In this document: one piece after another, positions 1-9,269 of the stretch
Layout of the letters: every line of letters begins with the position of its first letter
Numbering within the stretch: position 1 is the stretch's first letter
NCBI RefSeq assembly: GCF_023898315.1
Contig: NC_064622.1
Coordinates: forward strand, 182,114,178-182,178,177
Direction: 5' to 3'
Length of the DNA stretch: 64,000 bases
DNA from: Schistocerca nitens
Lineage: Eukaryota > Arthropoda > Insecta > Orthoptera > Acrididae
Program-made: the position numbers and the translations under genes
The notes under the pieces: generated by a model
Seen by the model: only the letters and a program-made list of their open reading frames with translations
What the model was told of the DNA's origin: nothing
The model's database searches: none

Positions 1-560
1 TGAGTAGACCTACAACTGCTGAGCAACTGACCCTCCCAGATAAACCGAGGGGCTACCAATAGCTCTGCCTCAATGAGCTTTCAGCGAACGTTGCTGTAAA
101 TGGACCTCTGTACCAGGTGGCTAGTTGATGCATCCATGTTGATTGTTGTTCATTGGCGACAAAGGCTGGAGTTTGAACACCAATATCACAAATGGGCTTC
201 AAATGTGTACCGGCACGCAGCCTTTTCAGATGAATCACATTTTATGCTCGATCGGACACATGGTCTTAGGCGTATACGCCTTGGAACGTCTGAAAGCGAT
301 GGGTACAGGCCAGAGGAGGGGGGGGGGGGGGGAGTGTTATGATCTGGAACGTTTCTGTGGAATTCAGCCCTAAATTGTTTTGCCTCTACACGATGGCAGC
401 CACCAGCAGAACAGTGCTGTGTGTAACACAGATCGCAATGTACATGCATGGTTCTGAGAGCGCCACGGAGAGTAACTCCACTCCTCTGGCTACGAACCCC
501 CCCCCCCCCCCCCCCCCCGGATTTAACTCCACCCGAAAACCTGTGGGACCACTACGATCA
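1..560 (+). pseudogene. Tc1-like transposase remnant, first copy
   Basis: The translation from about 100 to 340 carries FSDESHF (about 223-243), the signature around the first catalytic aspartate of Tc1-type DDE transposases, followed by a basic stretch like the usual DGRxRVWRRxGE. Upstream residues RQRLEF...HKWASNVYRH fit the segment that normally precedes it. The frame then shifts and runs into 15 Gs (318-332); a weak VMIW-like echo follows near 338. A run of 22 Cs lies at 497-518. The start is cut by the window edge and no second or third catalytic residue can be read. A dead fragment; the superfamily is fairly secure, the family unknown. Confidence 0.6.
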
Positions 561-1118
561 GGCTCTTAGCGCCACGGATCCTCAACCCTGAAACCTACTG
601 TAGCTGGCCACAGCATGGCATGGCACGGTCACACCAAGGCTCCACATCGCTTTGGTATCTTCCAGAACCTTACAGACTGTCTTCCTGTACGTCCACGCTG
701 CAATAGTCTGCCTTTTGTCACTTTCTCACAAAGTATCACGATACTGTAACATGAGAGGTAACACATTAGGACACTGAAAACCCCTTTATTACCGTTGTGC
801 TGTCAGAGTTCCCTCAGTCGCTATCAGTTACGACATGACCTGACCTACGACAGATGGCTCCCAATACAGTGACACCAGGGGGTAGAAACGCTGTGCCATA
901 GCAAAACAAAGGTAGAATGTGACTTCTCTCCAGGTCGCCGTCTACTCGCTGACGATGGTGATCCGCGGGAATACAGAACTACGACTCGTTGCTGAACGCA
1001 ATGAGATGCTATTCATCAACATTCTATGTTTCCCGCCCACGGGAACAATTCAAAATCATCCGTTTGTGTTGTGGTGTTAACAGAAGTCTACGCTTGGAAT
1101 GGTGATTCTCTGTTCCGG

Positions 1119-1315
1119 CACCGGCCGTTGAGACCGAGCGGTTCTAGGAGCATCAGTCCGGAACCGCGCTACTGCTATGGCCGCAGGTTCGAGTCCTGCC
1201 TTGGGCTTGGATGTGTGTGATGTCCTTAGGTTAGTTAAGTTTAAGTAGTTCTAAGTCTAGGGGACTGATGACCTCAGATATTAAGTCCCATAGTGCTTAG
1301 AGCCATTTGAACCAT
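1119..1315 (+). mobile_element. SINE, tRNA Leu/Ser-like head (family A)
   Basis: The head has an A-box-like gaccgagcggttctagg and a B-box-like ggttcgagtcc, the internal RNA polymerase III promoter of a tRNA-derived SINE; the GCCGAGCGGT pattern is typical of tRNA-Leu/Ser genes. The body ends with gagccatttgaaccat, shared by eleven other copies in the window. No clear target-site duplication was found here, unlike the other copies. It lies inside a minus-strand Tc1 remnant. It cannot be a working tRNA gene because the acceptor arm is lost into the SINE body. Confidence 0.9.
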
Positions 1316-1432
1316 GTTGCTGTTATTCCTTAACCAATGGTGGAGAAGTATGCAGAATGTTTCATGGAGTCCATTGTTTGCTGTCATATGGTAGGAGCAG
1401 ATGGGCGAAGTGATGATGACCTGCTTGGTGCA

Positions 1433-1633
1433 AAAAAATGGTTCAAATGGCTCTAAGCACTATGGGACTTAACATCTGAGGTCATCAGTCCCCCAGACTT
1501 AGAACTACTTAAACTTAACCTACCTAAGGACAACACACACATCCATGCCCAAGGCAGGATTCGAACCTGCGGGCATAGCAGTACCGCGGTTCCGGACTGA
1601 AGCGCCTTGAACCGCTCGGTCACATCGGCCGGT
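1433..1633 (-). mobile_element. SINE, family A, with 11-bp target duplication
   Basis: A reverse-oriented copy starting from the A-rich side (aaaaaatggttcaaatgg) and ending at the tRNA-like head (accgctcggtcacatcggccgg). It is flanked by exact copies of tgcttggtgca at 1422-1432 and 1634-1644, an 11-bp target-site duplication that fixes the insertion borders. Removing the insert rejoins the Tc1-like sequence at 1380-1430 and 1645 onward, so it is younger than that transposon. Confidence 0.95.
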
Positions 1634-1875
1634 TGCTTGGTGCACAATACATCTATCACGTCTTGTGGTGGACAGGCGTGGTCGTCTGGAAGCTTTACGA
1701 CGAGTATGCCTCACATACTTCTAAAGTCTAGCATCGGTCCACTTTCGCATCCTAATGACTCAAAAGCTGGATACTGCATCACTCGACCAGCCGGTCAGAT
1801 GGAGACCCACAATTAGGCCCTTTTAGAACTGTGTCTCACACGAATATGCTGTATCTCCGTCTCCTCATATCTCTC

Positions 1876-3245
1876 GGTGCGAGCTCAAATGTCCCTTATT
1901 TTATTATGATGATAATTTCTCCCTACGTCGGTCGGCGTCAACAAAATTTTTTCACATTCGGAGGAGAAAGTTGGTGATTGAAATTTCGTGAGAAGATACC
2001 ACCGTAAAGAAGGACCCCTCTTCTTTAATGATGTCCACCCCAAATCCCGATTCACGTCATTGACAATATGTCCCCTAGTCTCAATAATGTAAAACGTGCT
2101 GCTCTTTTTTGAACTCTCTCGATGTACTCCGTTAATCCCATCTCGTTTAGGATCCCACACCGCGCAACAGTACTCAAAAAGAGAATGGACAAGCGTAATG
2201 TAGGCAGTGTCTTTAGATTGTTGTGTTGGATCTTCTAAGTGTTCTGCCAATAAAACACACTCTTTAGTTCACCTTCCCCACAACATTTCCAATTTAAGTT
2301 GTTCTTAATTTTAATTACTAGGTGTTTAGTTGAATTTATGGCTTTTAGGTTTGACTGATGTATCGTGTAGTCGAAGTTCAACGGATTCCTGTTAGTACTC
2401 ATGTGGATGACCTCACACTTTTCATTATTTAAGGTCAATTGCCAATTTTCGCACCATACAGATATCTTTTCTAAACCGTTTTGCTCTTTTGATGACTATA
2501 CTAGACGATAAACGACAGTACTTCTACAGACAACCTAACACGACTGCTCAGATTGTGTCCTTCATCGTTTATATACGTAGATGAACAGCAGAGGTCCTAT
2601 AACACTATCTTGGGGGACACCGGAGATCTCTTCTGTTTTACTCGATGACTTTCTGTCAGTTACTACGAACTGTGACCTCCCTGACAGGAAATCATGAATC
2701 CTGGCACATAACTGAAACAATATTCCATAAGCAAACAATTTCACAAGCAGCTTGTCAGATACGGTATCAAAAGCCTCCTGCAAATTTAGAAATACGGAAT
2801 TAATTTGAAATCCCTTGTCAATTGCACTCAACACTTCACGTGAATAAAGAGCTAGTTGTGTTTCACAAGAACGATGTTTTCTAAATTCATGTTGACTGTC
2901 TATCAATAGACCGTTCTCTTCGAGGTAATTCATAATGTTAGAACACAATATATGTTCCACTATCCTGCTGCATATGGACGTTAATGTTATGAGCCTATAA
3001 TTTAGTGGATTGCGCTCCTATTACCTTTCTTGAATATTGGTGTGACCTGTGCAACTTTCCAGTCCTTGGGTACTGATCTTTTGTCGAGCGAGTGGTTGTA
3101 TGTGATTGTCAAGTATGGAGCTATTGCATCAGCATACTCTGAAAGGAACGTAATTGGTATACACTCAGGCCAGAAAGACCTGTTTTTATTATATGAAGCT
3201 GGTATCTGTACAGGTATCATTGGTGATACTGAAGATCTTGAAGAA
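1876..3245 (-). pseudogene. CR1/Jockey-group LINE, RT region, degenerate
   Basis: Reading the minus strand from 3245 down, the reverse transcriptase begins with VPKDWKVAQVTPIFKKGN (about 3020-3080), continues with SQHEFRKHRSCETQLAL, AFDTVSDKLLVKLFAYGI, FLSGRSQFVVT and SGVPQDSVIGPLLF (2562-2960), then the post-catalytic part KCEVIHMSTNRNPLNFDY (2235-2438) and the thumb/C-terminal part AYITLVHSLFEYCCAVWDP (1885-2250). The stretch carrying the catalytic FADD motif (about 2455-2560) is damaged. The 5' part, including any endonuclease, is missing, as expected for 5'-truncated LINEs. It is the same family as the outer LINE at 46978-49207, whose sequence it tracks closely, but it lacks the last ~120 bases of that 3' end. 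Confidence 0.8.
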
Positions 3246-3289
3246 TGAAGTTATAATGAAATCTAGACCTTCCGCTGCTCACAGGCGTT

Positions 3290-3672
3290 GATCGTCTCGC
3301 AATGTTGTTTGTCATTCAGTGATCTCGACTGATTGCCACTATCACCAGGAGAGAAGATGGAGCTATCTGCTGCATAGACAGGCCTTTGTCTCCTGTGAAT
3401 GTGAGCTCTGTTAGCTTGGTGGATGACGGTTTCAGATATGGGTTTCCATCTGCATTTCATTTTTCAGCTGTATACCGAAAAACAAATGAGATTTTAGAAG
3501 GTTCCAGGAGAAAAATAAACTGAGAATGGAACCCCATTATCCAAAGAGGCAATAGAGCATCGCATTCATAGGAGAAAAGGCCTGTCTCCTCAACAGATAG
3601 CTCCATCTTCTCCACTGGCGATAGTGGCAGTCAGTGGCGATCATTGAATAACAAACACATAGCGAGACGTTC
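3290..3672. repeat. Fold-back repeat, arms about 170 bp
   Basis: Positions about 3290-3470 and 3500-3672 are imperfect reverse complements. For example gatggagctatctgctg (arm 1) pairs with gatggagctatctgttg on the reverse strand of arm 2, followed in both by aggcctttt/gtctcct. The spacer is only about 30 bases, so the region could form one long hairpin. No coding function is recognised. It may be a fold-back/MITE-like element or an inverted duplication; no target duplication was identified. Confidence 0.7.
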
Positions 3673-3747
3673 CGGCTACGGTCCGCCAGCATACAAAGTA
3701 ACGTTTCACGGCGAAGGGGTAGCCTAGATGCAGGCGCCGACACCTAT

Positions 3748-3935
3748 GAAAATGTTCAAATGCGTGTGAAATTTTGTGGGACTTAACTGCTAAGGTCATC
3801 AGTCCCTAAGCTTACACACTACTTAACATAAATTATCCTAAGGACAAACACACACACTCATGCCCGAGGGAGGACTCGAACACCCGCCGGGACAAGCCGC
3901 ATAGTCCATGACTGCAGCGACTTCGACCGCTCGGG
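3748..3935 (-). mobile_element. SINE, diverged family A relative, 5' truncated
   Basis: A reverse-oriented SINE with a body different from the main set (tcagtccctaagcttacac, aaattatcctaaggac) but the same overall plan; the head is shortened. It is flanked by gacacctat at 3739-3747 and 3936-3944, a 9-bp target duplication. The separate body motifs suggest a subfamily with its own source copies. Confidence 0.85.
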
Positions 3936-3945
3936 GACACCTATC

Positions 3946-4916
3946 AATTCGACGTTCTGTAGCGTCGTTGAATGGCGTTTCGAGACACGTGTTCCTATCC
4001 TCAATTTTTTTCTCAATACTTCCTGTACAGCCGCTCGAAGCTTCGGTGTCGTGTTGTAATACACTGTATACAAAGAAAATCAAATGAGGAGGATATAACG
4101 CAGAAAGGTACCATGTTTCATGCAAACCAGTGTCTACAATTAATTCATACTTAAAATGATTATACTATACAGATTTCAAAGATCTGATGTGTCTAGATTA
4201 AGAACGTTGGTGACACAATCAACTAAAAGATTTATTAGAGAACCGGTCGTCAGAGATCTGCAAACAGCTTGCTTTGTCCGGCGCTAGTCAGCAGCACTAA
4301 TTGGCGAATTTTGTCACTCAAGTGTGTCAGTTGGTACCCAAAGGTAGTTCCTGTATACTAAAACCTTCGTTATTAACAACTGCCTAAACCAATCCATGAC
4401 ACAAAAAGATAATTTTAAGGCATTATCTAAAATTTTTGTTACCTGTTGCCGCCTGTCTGTTCAGTTCCCATCACAAGGCTATACTTATTGCGACAGGAAT
4501 ACTTTGTACACAGTTAGCCCTTACGTTTGTGAAGCATCGCTCAACATTAGTTTTGCGACGGAAATCATTTTGTTAAAGCATTTATTATCTGTCGCACCCC
4601 AGAGCAATCTCACTTCACCATTTCTCCAAAGAAAATTTTGGAAAACTTCATGTAAAGTAAGTAAATTAAAATACTATTGCTACAACCAGGTGATTGTTCT
4701 GTACTGTGTACTCTATTACGGCGTGAGCGAAATTATCTACCACTCCATTGTTAATTTTGTATATAAATCATTACTGACAGTTCTTTCACACAGAAATAAA
4801 TTGGAAAAAGTTGAGGGAGCTGTTATACAGTTTCAAAACGTATATATGGTTTACTAATGTTTTTCATTGAAGTTTCACGATTACTTCTCTCGTCCCCTCT
4901 CCCTTGTCCATTTTAG
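3946..4916. other. Unassigned sequence
   Basis: There is no recognisable gene or element. One 153-codon open frame at 4396-4857 (+) has AT-rich, low-complexity composition and matches no family I know. A donor-like aaagtaagtaaat occurs near 4655. The last 40 bases are a strong pyrimidine tract leading into the candidate exon that follows. Confidence 0.5.
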
Positions 4917-5114
4917 GCTGTACTAATTGAGAAAGTTAAATTACTGGGGCTGTTTACCTTGGACGACGCTGACAGGCAAGCGGCGAGGCCCGTGGGAATC
5001 AATTTCGCGATACCATCTGCAGAACTAGGGAAGCAACTATTACTTAACACAACAGTAACTGCCGTGTTCACTACGGTATTGTTGAACAGGCAAAAATTCA
5101 TTAGCTCTAGATGA
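4917..5114 (+). CDS. Candidate 3'-terminal coding exon, unknown protein
   Basis: A textbook 3' splice site (cctctcccttgtccattttag) ends at 4916. It is followed by a 65-codon open frame beginning AVLIEKVKLLGLFTLDDADR and containing PVGINFAIPSAELGKQLLLN, ending in tga at 5112-5114. Codon use is GC-richer and less repetitive than the flanks, and the protein looks like an ordinary mixed sequence with a hydrophobic C-terminal stretch. I do not recognise the family. No upstream exon could be identified, and a transposon starts 70 bases downstream. It could also be a chance frame or a gene fragment carried by a repeat. Confidence 0.35.
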   Translation, partial: AVLIEKVKLLGLFTLDDADRQAARPVGINFAIPSAELGKQLLLNTTVTAVFTTVLLNRQKFISSR

Positions 5115-5426
5115 ACACGTAAGGACACGTCCCATTCTTCCAGCATAATGTTGTGGAAGAAAACAGAATGCCTATTCGAAAGTACAGAGTGATTATAATT
5201 AAATTTTCAAAAGGTTTTGAAATAACACCACTAGCCAGAATGACGTCAAATTGCAATGGAGAAGGGGGAACACTTGTGACAGAAGAAAAAAAAACAGTGT
5301 GAAAATTGATCAATAGATGGCGCTGTATGTGTCAGAATATGTAAATGAAAACATCTGTCATGCGCACGACCCATTGAAGTTGGTATAAACACGCTGGGTA
5401 CACGGCTTTTCCTCCTTTCGTTCGCC

Positions 5427-6500
5427 ATGACTGTCTCAATGCAGGATCGCGCTCTGCGTGTAAAGCTGTATTGCAAGACTGATGACTGTGCACACGTTGC
5501 TCTGCAGAAGTTTCGGACACTGAAGGAGTTGGAAAAAGGTGTTGGTCCTATGACTGCCGCGAGTCTGGATAAAATTATTCGTAAATTTGAAAAGTCGGGT
5601 TGTTTTGGTGTGCATCCTGGTAGAGGAAAGAAACGAATTGATTCGACGTCAGTGGAAGCAGTGACCACAGCAATGCAGGAGACGAGTGGTGGTGTGCAAC
5701 CGTGAAGTGCACGGAGAATTGTTCAAACATTGCACATATCCGTGAGCACGGTGCGCAACATCCTTCTTTGCTATCCATTCAAAATTATACATGTGCGCGA
5801 GTTGCTTCCTGTTGACCTGCCAGCAAGAGATACCTTTGCTTTGGAATTTCTTGCTTGCGTGGAAGTAGACAATGATTGGCCGTGGAAGATTTTGTGGACA
5901 GACGAAGCCCACTTCCATCTGACAGGATATGTCAGTACACAGAATTGTCGAATATGGGCAACGGAAAATCCACACGTAAATCAACCAGTACCTCTTCATC
6001 CTGAATAGGTAATTGCCTGGTGCGCGTTTACGGCATCATTTATCATAGGGCCGTATTTTTTCGGAGAGATAGGTGCTTCCGCCCCTGTTACCACTGGTAA
6101 GCGCTTTGAGTGTCTTTTGCGCAACCACGTCATTCCAGCTCTCTAACAGCGTGGATGTGCGGATGAGATCATTTTTATGCAAGATGACGCACCTCTGCAC
6201 ATTGCAAATCCAGTTAAGCACCTGCTGAAGCGCCATTGCGGAAATTCTAGAATTATCAGCCGCCATTTCCCTACAGCCTGGCCGTCCCGATCACCTCACC
6301 TTAATCCGTATGACCTCTGGTTGTCGTGCTACCTGAAAGATGTGTTCAGTGTTCTGGTTGCAAACTTATCTGCACTGAAGGCACACATTCTGAACGTGAC
6401 CCCGGAAATACTTCGATCGGTTGTGTAACATCCTGTTTCTCGAGTTCAACTTGTTACAGAATTTAACATGTTTTGCGCCAATCACACGGCAATTAATAAT
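5427..6500 (+). pseudogene. Mariner-superfamily transposase, in-frame stops only
   Basis: A single reading frame starts at the ATG at 5427 (MTVSMQDRALRVKLYCKTDD), with an N-terminal DNA-binding region and then the DDE core. The first aspartate is in WTDEAHFHLTG (residue ~159), the second in IIFMQDDAPLHIA (~253), the third in RSPHLNPYDLWL (~296). It is broken only by stop codons at 5703, 6006, 6144 and 6426, with no net frameshift, so it is a fairly young pseudogene. By my count 42 residues separate the second and third aspartates, against 34 in classical mariner. That points to a divergent DD4xD-type clade, although a small indel could change the number. The enzyme would cut and paste the element at TA sites. 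Confidence 0.85.
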
Positions 6501-6510
6501 CCGATTTGAC

Positions 6511-6660
6511 TTTGATTGATGCTTTTTATGCGGTTTTTGGCGTCAGGACAATTAAAAACCGTTGTAATTGATGCTTTTATGCGGTTTTTAGCCTTAGGAC
6601 AATTAAAAACCGATTGATTATTTTTTTACGATTTTTGGCTTTAGGACAATTAAAAATCAA
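6511..6660 (+). repeat. Three tandem units of about 51 bp inside the transposon
   Basis: Units run approximately 6511-6561, 6562-6612 and 6613-6660. Each carries gcggtttttggc/gcctt followed by aggacaattaaaaaccg, so each holds a short self-complementary pair (ggttttt and aaaaacc) able to form a small hairpin. They lie between the transposase stop and the right inverted repeat. They could be subterminal transposase-binding repeats, or simply slippage products. Confidence 0.75.
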
Positions 6661-6998
6661 TTTTTTTCTTCCGATGTGATATGACCTTGCCGTGGTGGAT
6701 GGGCTTACGTAACTAACAGTATCACGCTTGTACATCCACGGACGCTGAGTAGTACAGTTTGTTTAACGTCCAACGTACACCTTAGGCGTTGTTGTATGAT
6801 TCATCTGTCATTTGTAGACGACCACTAATAAACTATGATGCTTACAGCGCCATCTATTGCTACATTTATTCACTATTTATTTTTCTTCTGTCATACGTTT
6901 GCCCCTTCTCCGATAATACTCCGTTGCAAAATTGACGTCTTTCTCACCACTGGTATTATTTCTACAGCGGTTTGAAAGTTTAATTATAATTTCCCTGT

Positions 6999-7484
6999 CA
7001 TCGACCATGCCACTTATTTATAGCTTTTTAAAGGTTTTCCAAATGCTTCTACAGAATTTTCGGTAATATTATTATTTTTTTTGCCCTTAATAAATGAATT
7101 TCAGTCTATACTATTATATGAAGACAAGGCATTATTTAACGTTACCAAAAATTTCGAAAAGTTCTTGAGCAATTCAAATTTTTACACAATACTGTAAAAA
7201 CTTTCAGACAGATAAAGTCTACATTTTTTAAACAGCAATCTACAGGCGTCTGTTAAAACAGAGAAAGAAAACGTTGTATTGTGCAATGCTGTGAAACTAT
7301 GCGTTTTGTTTTTCTTTCCTAGCTGCCACTTTTAACTGCGATAATAGGAGCGTTTAAATTATTACGCAAATTATTATTCCTCCCGGCCAATCGGGCCGTT
7401 GCACACACAAATTCAAGTAGTCCGCCAGATACAATTAGCGTCAGTTGTTCTCGAAGCGTAGGTGATATCTTGCGAGGCTGCTCA
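6999..7484. other. Unassigned AT-rich sequence
   Basis: There is no open frame of interest and no repeat recognised, apart from a short GC-rich patch (tcccggccaatcgggccg, about 7381-7398) resembling a SINE head fragment. Confidence 0.4.
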
Positions 7485-7743
7485 CAGTGAGCAGTGTAGC
7501 GCAGTGGTTAGCGCACAGCACTGAACTCCCATTCGGGGGACCACAGTTCAAACCCGCGTCTGACCATCCTCATTCAGGTTTTCCGTAATTCCTCTAAAGC
7601 GCTTAACGCAAATGTCTGGATCGTTCCTTCCAAAGGGTACAGCTGCGTTCCTTCTACATCCTTCCCTAATCCGAGCTTTTGCTCCGTCTCTAATGGCCTG
7701 GTTGTCGACGGGACTTTAAACACTAATTCCTCCTCCTCCCAGA
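7485..7743 (+). mobile_element. SINE, family B (different tRNA-like head)
   Basis: A-box-like tagcgcagtggttagcgc at 7498-7515 and B-box-like agttcaaaccc downstream give an internal Pol III promoter. The body (ccatcctcattcaggttttc, then ccttccctaatccgagc) matches the copy at 13760-13996. The 3' end is a tcctcctcctccc tract. A short ctgctca at 7478-7484 and 7744-7750 may be the target duplication, though it is weak at 7 bp. Confidence 0.8.
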
Positions 7744-8327
7744 CTGCTCAGCCTTTGACTCGGGTTCGATCCTTACTACCGTCCAGTGCCAAAATTTTGG
7801 ATTCCTCTCATACTAGGTTTTGAAAACCAAACGAAGAACAGATATGGTGACACAGTCTTTGGTGGGTTGCTTTAATTCACGCGCGCAACAATTTGACTGG
7901 CCGACGTCAATGATAACAACGGGGAAAATTTTTTAACTTAATTTCTGTTGACTCCGAATCTTAGGCTGTTTTAGAGGTAAATGGACATGCTGATTCCAAA
8001 ACTGTAATTAGTTTTTTCCTATCATGTCAAGTTTTGTTTCTACAGTTGTTGCGCATGCGATTACGCTTCTGAGAGGTAACTTGTTTGTTACAGAAAGCAG
8101 TGCTGCACTCTGTAAACAAACCTTAAACCAGTGACGACTGGAGGGGATAGTGACGCCGCGCGACAAGTTTCGATTCATATTGTCTAAAGTAATGTGGTAA
8201 GTTACGCAACAGACGCTATAGCAAACAAGTGTACTTGTCGTTCTGATATAGTGTAGCCGGTTTCCGATGCGTAGTACAAGAATTTGTATTTGCACAAGAT
8301 TAGCAGTATTTACTTCTTATTTATCTA
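7744..8327. other. Unassigned sequence
   Basis: There is no gene. A B-box-like gggttcgatcc at about 7763-7773 may be a second small SINE fragment. The remainder is AT-rich with only short chance frames. Confidence 0.4.
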
Positions 8328-9237
8328 CAGGGTGTTACAAAAAGGTACGGCCAAACTTTCAGGAAACATTCCTCACACACAAAGAAAGAAAATATGTTAT
8401 GTGGAGATGTGTCCGGAAACGCTTACTTTCCATGTTAGAGCTCATTTTATTACTTCTATTCAAATCACGTAAATCATGGAATGGAAACACACAGCAACAG
8501 AACGTACCAGCGTGACTTCAAACACTTTGTTACAGGAAATGTTCAAAATGTCCTCCGTTAGCGAGGATACATGCATCCACCCTCCGTCGCATGGAATCCC
8601 TGATGCGCTGATGCAGCCCTGGAGAATGGCGTATTGTATCACAGCCGTCCACAATACGAGCACAAAGAGTCTCTACATTTGGTACCGGGGTTGCGTAGAC
8701 AAGAGCTTTCAAATGCCCAATAAATGAAAGTCAAGAGGGTTGAGGTCAGGAGAGCGTGGAGGCCATGGAATTGGTCCGCCTCTACCAATCCATCGGTCAC
8801 CGAATATGTTGTTGAGACACTTCGACTGAAATGTGCACGAGCTCCATCGTGCATGAACCACATGTTGTGTCGTACTTGTAAAGGCACATGTTCTAGCAGA
8901 CCAGGTAGAGTATCCCGTATGAAATCATGATAACGTGCTCCATTGAGCGTAGGTGGAAGAACATGGGGCCCAATCAAGACATCACCAACAATGCCTGCCC
9001 AAACGTTCACATAAAATCTGTGTTGATGACGTGATTGCACAATTGCGTGCGGATTCTCGTCAGCCCATACATGTTGATTGTGAAAATTTACAATTTGATC
9101 AAGTTGGAATGAAACTAAAATGAGCTCTAACATGGAAATCAAGCATTTCCGGACACATGTACACATAACATCTTTTCTTTATTTGTGTGTGAGGAATGTT
9201 TCCTGAAAGTTTGGCCGTACCTTTTTGTGACACCCTG
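8328..9237 (-). mobile_element. Internally deleted Tc1/mariner-type transposon
   Basis: Termini cagggtgttacaaaaaggt (8328) and its reverse complement (to 9237) start inverted repeats of about 130 bp. TA dinucleotides flank at 8326-8327 and 9238-9239. Minus-strand frames 9166 to 8530 encode the middle and end of a DDE transposase: HVWADENPHAIVQSRHQ, FYVNVWAGIVGDVLIGPH, MWFMHDGARAHFSR, then after frameshifts LVYATPVPNV and RRRVDACILANGGHFEHFL. The N-terminal DNA-binding part and first catalytic aspartate are missing, so this 910-bp copy is a deletion derivative. A related but distinct element lies at 35526-37025. Confidence 0.85.
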
Positions 9238-9269
9238 TATAAACCAAAAAGTTTCTTTATGTCTGCCGC

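Larger units (their letters stand above)
780..1850 (-). pseudogene. Tc1-like transposase remnant, second copy, split by two SINEs
   Basis: On the minus strand, positions 1645-1790 read RRKASRRPRLSTTRRDR, a recognisable N-terminal linker of Tc1 transposases between the two helix-turn-helix units. Positions about 860-1005 read AFSNES-FCIPADHH and later PPGVTVLGAI, matching FSDESRF and PGVxVWGAI of the catalytic core. The copy is interrupted by a SINE at 1119-1315 and another at 1433-1633, so the coding parts are in three pieces. Stops and frameshifts are frequent, and the C-terminal catalytic residues are not readable. The boundary with the first Tc1 remnant (560-780) is unclear. Confidence 0.6.
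5184..6998 (+). mobile_element. Mariner-superfamily transposon with about 160-bp inverted ends
   Basis: The left end (cagagtgattataatt, from 5185) and the reverse complement of the right end (cagggaaattataatt, to 6997) begin long imperfect terminal inverted repeats, about 5185-5345 and 6835-6997, sharing blocks such as caatagatggcgctgta and gacagaagaaaaa. The left end abuts a TA (5183-5184), the usual target of this superfamily; the right flank reads tc, so that copy of the TA is mutated. Inside are a transposase pseudogene and a three-unit tandem repeat downstream of it. The element is complete end to end but cannot make its own enzyme. Confidence 0.85.

Noticed and set aside
4396..4857. 153-codon plus frame
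   Set aside because: AT-rich with no recognisable motif; length alone in an AT-rich region is not convincing.
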